From NCBI GenBank assembly GCA_035544835.1, contig DASZZV010000236.1, positions 1-8,834 of the forward strand: a DNA stretch of 8,834 nt. Reading direction: 5' to 3'. A model generated the notes under the pieces. That model worked only from the letters and a program-made list of their open reading frames with translations. It was not told the origin of the DNA and did not search any database. Position 1 is the stretch's first letter; each line of letters starts with the position of its first letter. A program made the position numbers and the translations under genes. Of the stretch, positions 1 to 5,153 are shown piece by piece. This stretch comes from DASZZV01 sp035544835. Lineage in GTDB: Bacteria > Acidobacteriota > Thermoanaerobaculia > Gp7-AA8.

Positions 1-1224
1 CATGATCTTGATCTTTCCAAACGCAGACGCGCGCAGCAGTGCGCGCAGCTGCGTCTCGAACATGTCGCGATGCTTCATGCAGAGGCGCAGACCGCGCAGA
101 CCGAGGACCGGGTTGTCCTCCTTGGTCCCGATCACCTCGCGGGCCAGCTTCTTACCGCCGAGATCGAACGTTCGGATGATCGTCCAGTTCGGATCCATGG
201 CCTGGGCCAGTTTCTTATACAGCTCGAAGTGTTCTTCTTCGTCGGGCAGTTTCGGACTCTTGGAGATATAGAGAAACTCGGAGCGATACAGCCCGATCCC
301 TTCCGCTCCAAACTTCAGAGCATCACCAATCTCTTCGACCAGCTCGATATTGGCCTGTAGGGAAATCTCCCGACCGTCTTTGGTCGTGGCCCGGAGGAGG
401 CGGTTCTCGAGCAGTTGCCGCTCGTACTCTTCGTGTCGGGAGACCTTGCTCAGATACTCCTGCACCAGGGCCGGCGACGGATTCACGACGACTGTTCCCT
501 CATACCCGTCGATGATCACAAGCTCTTCGTTGTCGATGAGCTTGGTCAGACGAGGAACGCCGATCACGGCCGGCATGAACAGCGACTTGGCGATGATGGA
601 GGTGTGGGATGTCCGGCCGCCGGTCTGCGTGGCGAAGCCGACGATAGGTTTCCTGTTGAAATGGACCGTGTCCGAGGGGGTCAGGTCATCGGCAAGCACG
701 ATCACGTCGTGACCAATTTCTGAGACATCGTGCTGCGAAAGACCGAGGAGATGCTTGAGCAGAGTTTCAGCGACGTCCTTGACGTCTTCGCCGCGGTCGC
801 GGAGGTATTCGTTGTCGAAGCTGGCGAAGCGGGCTTCGAGCTCCTCTTTTACCTCGGACAGAGCCCATTCAGCGTTGATCTGCTCGGCTTCTATTTTCTG
901 AACGACCTGATCGCCGAACGACGGATCCGACAGGATCATGGCGTGGGCATCGAAGATCGAGGCGTATTCGTCGCCCATGGAGCGACTTACTTTGGCCTTC
1001 AGAGCCTTCAGTTCGGTGCGTGTCTGCTCGATCGCCGAACGGAAACGCTCCACCTCTTTCTCGACATCCTCCGGTTTGATGGGCACTCGGAAGATGCTGC
1101 CGATGGCCTTCTCGATGATGAGCGCCCGCCCGATGGCGATGCCTGGAGAGACACCTACCCCTTTGTAAGTCCGGATGTCGGTGCGGACGTCATTTCGCTC
1201 TGTCTTTCGCCGGTGAACGATCAC
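1..1224 (-). CDS. ptsI: PTS enzyme I (phosphoenolpyruvate-protein phosphotransferase), 3' end beyond window
   Basis: EI takes phosphate from phosphoenolpyruvate and passes it to HPr in the cytoplasm. The first 408 codons are in the window without a stop; about 160-180 more residues are expected, judging from the family length of about 575. The protein starts with a PEP-utiliser N-terminal domain containing KGVGVSPGIAIG. The swivel domain follows with GGRTSHTSIIAKS, where His207 corresponds to the phospho-histidine (His189 in E. coli). The PEP-binding barrel then begins, with YRSEF (Arg314) and RTFDLGG (Arg351), and is cut at SAFGKIKIM. I chose GTG at 1224 because an in-frame TGA lies directly upstream and there is no other in-frame start before the conserved core. 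This gives an N-terminal extension of about 18 residues. There is no clear Shine-Dalgarno, and the HPr stop lies 5 nt upstream, so translation is probably coupled to HPr. Confidence 0.95.
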   Translation of the reverse strand, partial: MIVHRRKTERNDVRTDIRTYKGVGVSPGIAIGRALIIEKAIGSIFRVPIKPEDVEKEVERFRSAIEQTRTELKALKAKVSRSMGDEYASIFDAHAMILSDPSFGDQVVQKIEAEQINAEWALSEVKEELEARFASFDNEYLRDRGEDVKDVAETLLKHLLGLSQHDVSEIGHDVIVLADDLTPSDTVHFNRKPIVGFATQTGGRTSHTSIIAKSLFMPAVIGVPRLTKLIDNEELVIIDGYEGTVVVNPSPALVQEYLSKVSRHEEYERQLLENRLLRATTKDGREISLQANIELVEEIGDALKFGAEGIGLYRSEFLYISKSPKLPDEEEHFELYKKLAQAMDPNWTIIRTFDLGGKKLAREVIGTKEDNPVLGLRGLRLCMKHRDMFETQLRALLRASAFGKIKIM

Positions 1225-1229
1225 TCAAC

Positions 1230-1499
1230 TCATTCTACTTCATCAAATTTCGCATCGATCAGCTTCTCGATGGCTTCCACGGCGTCGGATTCATCTGCTC
1301 CGTCTGCGGCCACGGTGATGAGGGAACCCTTTGCGGCGGCCAGGAGGAGGATCCCGAGAATGCTCTTGGCGTCCACCTCCTCGGCACCTTTGCGAATCTT
1401 GATGTCGGAATGAAATCGGGCCGCAGTATGAACCAGTTTCGCCGCAGCCCGGGCGTGCAGCCCGAGCTTGTTCTTGATGGTGATCTCTTTGGCCGTCAC
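1230..1499 (-). CDS. ptsH: Phosphocarrier protein HPr
   Basis: HPr is an 89-residue cytoplasmic phosphocarrier that receives phosphate from EI and hands it to EIIA. His15 lies in LGLHARAAAKLV, with Arg17 two residues later, matching the catalytic pair of the family. Ser46 in VDAKSILGIL is the site phosphorylated by HprK in systems that have that kinase, and hprK is encoded a few genes upstream. The usual Pro after HAR is Ala here, which I recall as common in regulatory-type HPr proteins. The GTG start at 1499 is supported by an AGGAG at 1507-1511 with a 7-nt spacer. It overlaps the EIIA stop in a GTGA arrangement, indicating coupled translation. A longer open frame extends upstream to 1817, but it only reads through the EIIA gene out of frame. 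Confidence 0.95.
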   Translation of the reverse strand: MTAKEITIKNKLGLHARAAAKLVHTAARFHSDIKIRKGAEEVDAKSILGILLLAAAKGSLITVAADGADESDAVEAIEKLIDAKFDEVE

Positions 1500-1924
1500 T
1501 CGCGGACTCCTGCATCCTTCGGGTCGCTGGCGAGAAGATCCGAGGCTACGCGAATGGATTTCGATCCCTTTTCTCGAATGATGTGCGCAAGTCCCAGAAG
1601 GTCGGTGGCCTCGCGCTGCAGAGCGGCGAACTTCACGATCATGGGGAGATTGACTCCGGTCACGATCTCCACCCGTCCCTTCTCGAGGAAAGAAAGACTG
1701 ATGTTGCTGGGTGTGCCGCCGAACATGTCGGTGAAAATGATCACGGAGCAGCCGTCGCCCATCCGGACCAGAGCCAGGTGAATCTTCTCCCTGGCCTCGT
1801 CGACGGTGTCGTTCCACTCCAGCGGTACCGCCTCGATGCCGTTGATCTCCCCTTCGATAGTCTGCGCTGCCTTGAGTAACTCATGGGCGAGCTGCCCATG
1901 TGTGACGATCAACCCACCAATCAA
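1496..1924 (-). CDS. PTS EIIA component, mannose (EIIA-Man) family, stand-alone
   Basis: This 142-residue single-domain EIIA would accept phosphate from HPr. It opens with MIGGLIVTHGQLAHELLKAA; His9 is the expected phospho-histidine. FTDMFGGTPSN (residues 64-74) is the other family signature, with Asp66 near the active site. EIIA-Man domains normally work with EIIB, EIIC and EIID, none of which is in the window. Together with the neighbouring hprK, rapZ and HPr, this suggests a regulatory role, as proposed for orphan ManX-like proteins beside hprK in Alphaproteobacteria. I place the start at TTG 1924 because it gives the canonical family N-terminus and has GGAGG 7 nt upstream. In-frame ATGs at 1960 and 2170 would add residues absent from the family, the farther one translating an intergenic repeat. 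The stop overlaps the HPr start. Confidence 0.92.
   Translation of the reverse strand: MIGGLIVTHGQLAHELLKAAQTIEGEINGIEAVPLEWNDTVDEAREKIHLALVRMGDGCSVIIFTDMFGGTPSNISLSFLEKGRVEIVTGVNLPMIVKFAALQREATDLLGLAHIIREKGSKSIRVASDLLASDPKDAGVRE
1507..1511 (-). promoter_or_regulatory. Ribosome binding site of HPr
   Basis: Minus-strand AGGAG sits 7 nt before the GTG at 1499, inside the end of the EIIA gene. It decides the HPr start, because the frame is open far upstream. Confidence 0.75.
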
Positions 1925-1931
1925 GTCGTTG

Positions 1932-1936
1932 CCTCC
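1932..1936 (-). promoter_or_regulatory. Ribosome binding site deciding a TTG start for EIIA
   Basis: Minus-strand GGAGG lies 7 nt upstream of TTG 1924, the position where the EIIA family normally begins. It argues for the TTG over the upstream in-frame ATG at 1960, which has only a weak, distant GGAAAG. Confidence 0.8.
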
Positions 1937-1996
1937 GAGTCCGTTGCCGGATTGCCGCATCCATTTAGCACACTTTCCGTCCGCGGCTCGCAGGAA

Positions 1997-2126
1997 GGTG
2001 TCATCCCGAGCCGCAGCGAGGGATCTGGGCGGGGGCCCTGCACCTTGCAGCACAACGAACGATCGTGTTTCGCCACGAGGGTAAGGCCCCCACCCAGATC
2101 CCTCGCTCGACGCTCGGGATGACACC
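1997..2126. repeat. Inverted repeat pair (REP/BIME-like) between rapZ and EIIA
   Basis: The left arm, 1997-2037, begins GGTGTCATCCCGAGC and runs through GAGCGAGGGATCTGGG-like sequence. The right arm, 2085-2126, is nearly its exact reverse complement, with a few mismatches and one 1-nt length difference. The 47-nt centre contains a small hairpin, CTGCA-cct-TGCAG (2038-2050), and the 8-bp palindrome ACGATCGT (2059-2066). Each arm is itself partly palindromic, with ATCCC facing GGGAT. In the transcript the whole unit could fold into a stem of about 40 bp. I recall GTCATCCCGAGC...GAGGGATCT sequences as dispersed intergenic repeats in many environmental bacteria. No T-run follows, so it is not a classical terminator. 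It occupies most of the 214-nt gap. Confidence 0.85.
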
Positions 2127-2138
2127 GTGCTGCTTACC

Positions 2139-3008
2139 CTACCTTTCGCAATCTCGGTGCACCACTTCAACGTGGTATCCGCGGTCGATGAGATTTTTCT
2201 TGAGCTCCTCTCCTACGGCCACGGAGCGGTGCTTCCCACCGGTGCAGCCGACCCCGATGGTCAGATAGCTCTTCATTTCCTTTTCGTATTGAGGAAGGAG
2301 ATAGCCGACGAAGTCGATGAGACGGCTGGTGAATTCGCTGTATTCGGGCTGTCGTTCGAGATACTCGACGACCTCCCGATCCAGGCCGGTCTTTGGTCGC
2401 AGATGCTCGATGAAGTGCGGATTGGGAAGGAAGCGAACGTCGAACAAGAGGTCGATGTTGTAAGGCAGGCTGTACTTGAATCCGAAGGTGATGATCGTAA
2501 CCAGCAAAGGGGTTTCGAAGCCTGGTAGCTCGAATCGCCGCGTGATCTGAGCTTTGAGCTCGTGAACCGAGAACTGGGAAGTGTCGAGCGTCATGTTCGC
2601 TTCGGCTTTGACTTCCATCAGGGCGTCGCGCTCGGCCCGGATGGCCTCGAGGATCGGTTTATTAGCGGCGTACGGATGGGGTCTTCGAGTCTCAGAGAAG
2701 CGGCGAGTCAACACCTCATCGCTGGCGTCGAGGAAGATGAGGATGGCATGGGGGATCACACGCTTGATCCGTTCGCGATAAAATTTCGGGAACTCTTCGG
2801 CGAAGGCATGCGTCCGGACGTCGATGACGATCCCGATCTTGTTGTGCCCTTCTCTCGCCGTCACCTCTTCGAGAAAGGGCTCGATGAGCGCCATGGGGAG
2901 GTTGTCGGCGCAATAGAAGCCGACGTCCTCGAGCGTACCCTGGACGTAACTCTTCCCCGCTCCACTCAGTCCCGTGACGATCACGAGATGTTCCGGCGCG
3001 TTGCGCAT
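2139..3008 (-). CDS. rapZ: RapZ family nucleotide-binding protein (YvcJ/YhbJ)
   Basis: The product has 289 residues, the usual length for the family. RapZ is a P-loop protein that in E. coli binds small RNAs and controls glucosamine-6-phosphate synthase mRNA; in B. subtilis (YvcJ) it is a GTPase/ATPase. The Walker A motif GLSGAGKS is at residues 13-20, followed by CADNLP. FLDASDEVLTRRFSETRRPHP is the conserved mid-region. The C-terminal domain carries GCTGGKHRS (about 254-262), a family hallmark within the RNA-binding/metabolite-sensing half in E. coli RapZ. The ATG at 3008 overlaps the hprK stop as TGATG, with GGGAG just upstream at 3012-3016; a TTG at 3011 is an alternative. Whether it binds RNA in this organism cannot be read from the sequence. 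Its place between hprK and EIIA fits the reported links between RapZ and PTS/nitrogen regulation. Confidence 0.95.
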   Translation of the reverse strand: MRNAPEHLVIVTGLSGAGKSYVQGTLEDVGFYCADNLPMALIEPFLEEVTAREGHNKIGIVIDVRTHAFAEEFPKFYRERIKRVIPHAILIFLDASDEVLTRRFSETRRPHPYAANKPILEAIRAERDALMEVKAEANMTLDTSQFSVHELKAQITRRFELPGFETPLLVTIITFGFKYSLPYNIDLLFDVRFLPNPHFIEHLRPKTGLDREVVEYLERQPEYSEFTSRLIDFVGYLLPQYEKEMKSYLTIGVGCTGGKHRSVAVGEELKKNLIDRGYHVEVVHRDCER

Positions 3009-4084
3009 CAACTCCCGTCCCGCTTGTGAGCGTTTCGCTGGGCGCGAAGGTTCAGGATCTGTCGATTCTGCATGCTCCTGAGCTCCGATGACAAAGTGGA
3101 CTCACGATTCATTTTTGGCGTCTGCAGGCCGCCCTCTTCAGGGTTGGCGATTCGCTCGTCAATCGATTTCACGAACTCCTCGGCAGAACGGTATCCCTGC
3201 AGCTTCATGAGGTGATTTCGCGCCGCGATCTCCACGAGAAGTGCCAGGTTACGGCCCGAAGCAACAGGCAGTCTCACGTACGGTTTCTCGACGCCGAGAC
3301 ATTCATAGACCTCGCCCGAAATGCCGAGCCGGTCGTACTCGGTTCCCTCGACCCATTTCTCGAGACGCACCACGAGGTCAATCGGCTTGACGTCGCGGGT
3401 GGCGGCAACACCGAAAAGATCCTTGACGTTGATGATGCCGATTCCGCGAAGCTCCATGTAGTGCCGGAGCAGATCGTTGGAATGGCCGAGAAGAACCTCG
3501 TTGGGGTGGCGCTTGACGATGACCATGTCGTCAGCGATCAGTCTGTGACCTCGGTAAATGAGATCGAGAGCGCATTCACTCTTGCCGATTCCACTGTCGC
3601 CGAGAAGAAGGACACCGATGCCGTAGACGTCGATGAGCCCGGAGTGAAGCGTCACGCTCGGTGCCATCGACTCTTCGAGGAAGTAGCTGACGCGATTGAT
3701 GGTGTGAGAAGAAAGCGCGCTGGTCGAGAACAGCGGGACGGAGTGTTTCTCGCACTCACTCACGAACTCAGCGAGGGGCTGAATGCCCTTGGTGACGATG
3801 AAACAGGAGACGTCGAGCGATACCACATCGCGAACCCTCTTCTCGCGAAGCCGCGCCGGGAGGCTCTGAAGATACTTCGTCTCCGACTCCCCGATGATCT
3901 GCACACGACCCGGCTTGATGTACTCGTAGTAGCCGGCAAAGGCCAGCCCGGGTTTCTGGACTCGCGGCCGAAGAATGATTCGATCGAGACCGTCTCCCCC
4001 GGTGAGAAGCCTCAACTCCAGATCGTCGATCTCTGGCGACATCAGTGTCTCGACCTGGGTCTGCACGAAATCTTCGCTATTCAT
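3008..4084 (-). CDS. hprK: HPr kinase/phosphorylase
   Basis: HprK phosphorylates HPr on Ser46 with ATP and can reverse the reaction, tying PTS state to metabolism. The 358-residue product has an N-terminal domain (about 1-140, with LLTGGDGLDRII) and a C-terminal catalytic domain. His147 in LHSGLIDVYG matches the catalytic histidine region. The P-loop GDSGIGKS is at 162-169, HRLIADD at 180-186, and the family signature RGIGIINVKDLFG at 213-225. It is longer than the roughly 310-residue Bacillus enzyme, mainly through a basic, polar C-terminal tail after residue 315 and a slightly longer N-terminus. The ATG at 4084 has no good Shine-Dalgarno; a second in-frame ATG at residue 15 is possible. The stop overlaps the rapZ start. 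Its substrate serine is present in the HPr encoded three genes downstream. Confidence 0.95.
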   Translation of the reverse strand: MNSEDFVQTQVETLMSPEIDDLELRLLTGGDGLDRIILRPRVQKPGLAFAGYYEYIKPGRVQIIGESETKYLQSLPARLREKRVRDVVSLDVSCFIVTKGIQPLAEFVSECEKHSVPLFSTSALSSHTINRVSYFLEESMAPSVTLHSGLIDVYGIGVLLLGDSGIGKSECALDLIYRGHRLIADDMVIVKRHPNEVLLGHSNDLLRHYMELRGIGIINVKDLFGVAATRDVKPIDLVVRLEKWVEGTEYDRLGISGEVYECLGVEKPYVRLPVASGRNLALLVEIAARNHLMKLQGYRSAEEFVKSIDERIANPEEGGLQTPKMNRESTLSSELRSMQNRQILNLRAQRNAHKRDGS

Positions 4085-4149
4085 GGCGGGTTGACCGGCG
4101 TCTCCAGCTTAACCGAAGACGATGGTACGCGAACAAGATTAGCTTTTTA

Positions 4150-4265
4150 TGTGGCACAGGCACTCTTGCCTGTGTGTCGGCCGTCGAGGCCGACTTCTCT
4201 GTGAATCGCGCCAGGAACGCCACGGCTCGACGCCGCGGCACACAGGCAAGAGTGCCTGTGCCACA
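4150..4265. repeat. Perfect 27-bp inverted repeat pair with internal hairpins, between hpf and hprK
   Basis: The 27 nt at 4150-4176 are exactly the reverse complement of 4239-4265. Each arm is itself a palindrome: CACAGGCA-CTCT-TGCCTGTG on the left and CACAGGCA-AGAG-TGCCTGTG on the right. Inside them lies a second, shorter pair: GTCGGCC-GTCGA-GGCCGAC at 4176-4194 and CGGC-TCGAC-GCCG at 4223-4235. Outside the arms, AGCTT (4141-4145) faces AAGCT (4269-4273). The unit could therefore fold as one long hairpin or as several small ones. It fills half of the 235-nt gap. No T-run follows on either strand, so it is not an obvious intrinsic terminator. The remainder of the gap (4085-4149, 4266-4319) shows no gene and no convincing promoter. 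Confidence 0.9.
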
Positions 4266-4319
4266 CAGAAGCTGCAGGGAGACCTCTGCGGTACAGGCCG
4301 ATTCGAACCGCTTTCCCCT

Positions 4320-4868
4320 CTACAGTTCCGGTGCGATCATTCCGAAGTTCTGATCGCTTCGCTTGTAAATCACCGTCACCTTGTCGGTGTCGAGATCGCG
4401 GAAGACGACGAACTGGTTCTTGGAGCCGTCGAGCATTAGAGCAGCTTGTTCGATCGACATCGGCCGGATGACCAGCTTCTTGGTCTTGATGATGCGCGGA
4501 CCGGCCTCCGCCGTGCGGAGGTTGCCCGGCTGCAGGACCTGCTCGGTCCAGTTGCCGGTGAGCAGGGATTTGTCTTTCTTGTGATGATCCTTGATCTTCT
4601 GGCGGCTCTTGGTGGCCTGTCGTTTCAAATGGTCCATGGTCGAGGCGATGGCCGCATCCATGTCATCCGCCTCCTGAATCGATTTGAGGTCGTAGTCTTT
4701 TCCGATGATGATGATCTCGCAGATGTTACGAAACTTCTCTGTGTTGAGCACGCAGCGGATCTCGATGATGTCGGCGAAGTATTTCTCGAGCTTCTCGAGC
4801 TTCTTCGTGATCATCTTGCGAACGCGGTCGGTGACTTCGTAGTTTCTGCCTGAGATTTCAATTGTCAT
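4320..4868 (-). CDS. hpf: Long-form ribosome hibernation promoting factor
   Basis: The 182-residue protein has two domains. The N-terminal S30AE/YfiA domain (about 1-100) starts MTIEISGRNYEVTDRVR and ends in a basic HLKRQATKSRQKIKDHHKK stretch that would contact 16S rRNA. The C-terminal domain (about 125-182, KTKKLVIRPMSIEQAALML through RSDQNFGMIAPEL) is the dimerisation domain that defines long HPF. In other bacteria this form pairs 70S ribosomes into 100S dimers in stationary phase or starvation. The ATG at 4868 is fixed by GGGAGG four nt upstream and by the family N-terminus; an open frame upstream to 4994 runs through repeats. hpf follows rpoN in many proteobacteria, so this order is expected. 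Confidence 0.95.
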   Translation of the reverse strand: MTIEISGRNYEVTDRVRKMITKKLEKLEKYFADIIEIRCVLNTEKFRNICEIIIIGKDYDLKSIQEADDMDAAIASTMDHLKRQATKSRQKIKDHHKKDKSLLTGNWTEQVLQPGNLRTAEAGPRIIKTKKLVIRPMSIEQAALMLDGSKNQFVVFRDLDTDKVTVIYKRSDQNFGMIAPEL

Positions 4869-4872
4869 AGAG

Positions 4873-4878
4873 CCTCCC
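4873..4878 (-). promoter_or_regulatory. Ribosome binding site of hpf
   Basis: Minus-strand GGGAGG with a 4-nt spacer precedes the ATG at 4868. It is one of the strongest Shine-Dalgarno sequences in the window. A small hairpin (4906-4918) lies about 27 nt upstream of it. Confidence 0.75.
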
Positions 4879-4903
4879 GTGGGGCCGAGTTGCTGAGTGA
4901 TGC

Positions 4904-5128
4904 GAGCCGCGTAGCGGCGGAATCTAGTTAGCCCACGGCGTGAGCCGTGGGTTTTGACGCGCCTGGTGCATGTCCAGCCCCGTAGGGGCGGCACATGGCT
5001 CGCCCCGGCCCACGGTCGACATCGTGCCCGGAACCGATGCCGCCCCTACGGGACTCGAAATATCCTACGCTTATGAGATTCCCACGGCTTACGCCGTGGG
5101 CTAACGAGATGTCGCCGCTACGCGGCTT
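4904..5128. repeat. Nested three-layer inverted repeat (A-B-C / C'-B'-A') between rpoN and hpf
   Basis: The outer arms 4904-4951 and 5081-5128 are inverted copies with 43 of 48 positions matching and no gaps. Each holds two small palindromes: A, GCCGC-GTA-GCGGC (4906-4918; copy 5114-5126), and B, CCCACGGC-GTGA-GCCGTGGG (4932-4951; copy 5081-5100, loop TTAC), flanked by GTTAG. Inside them an inner pair C, CCCGTAGGGGCGGCA, is at 4979-4993 with an exact inverted copy at 5038-5052. The spacers between B and C are 27 nt on the left and 28 nt on the right, so the whole is symmetric around a 44-nt centre holding GTCGAC. No flanking direct duplication is evident. It takes up most of the 285-nt gap; nothing coding is seen there. 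Origin could be a MITE-like element or successive insertion of REP units. Confidence 0.88.
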
Positions 5129-5153
5129 CGTGCCGCACACGGAACTCACCATC

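Noticed and set aside
730..1413. 227-codon plus-strand frame opposite ptsI and HPr
   Set aside because: It spans the junction of two well-supported minus-strand genes and has no recognisable motif.
1925..2170. N-terminal extension of EIIA to an ATG at 2170 or 1960
   Set aside because: The longer frame translates the inverted repeat and overlaps rapZ. The family begins at MIGxxIVTHG, and a strong GGAGG precedes TTG 1924.
3212..4204. 330-codon open frame on the plus strand opposite hprK
   Set aside because: It lies antisense to a clear HprK with conserved motifs, has no recognisable domain, and reflects codon bias of the minus-strand gene.
4239..4265. Sigma-54-like TGGCAC...TTGC within the hpf-hprK repeat
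   Set aside because: The GG-to-GC spacing is 13 nt, too long for a sigma-54 promoter; the match comes from the repeat palindrome.
4150..5128. Intrinsic terminators at the intergenic hairpins
   Set aside because: No T-run follows the stems on the transcribed strand, and the downstream genes would need new promoters, which I cannot identify.
4904..5128. CRISPR array
   Set aside because: The repeats are inverted pairs with mirror order, not regularly spaced direct repeats, and no cas gene is present.
5113..5136. Sigma-54 (-24/-12) promoter resembling GGCACG...GC upstream of hpf
   Set aside because: The distance between GG and GC is 9 nt, not 10, and the match falls inside palindrome A, so it is probably coincidental.
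4928..5152. 74-codon minus-strand frame in the rpoN-hpf gap
   Set aside because: It is composed almost entirely of the inverted repeats, with no ribosome site or domain.
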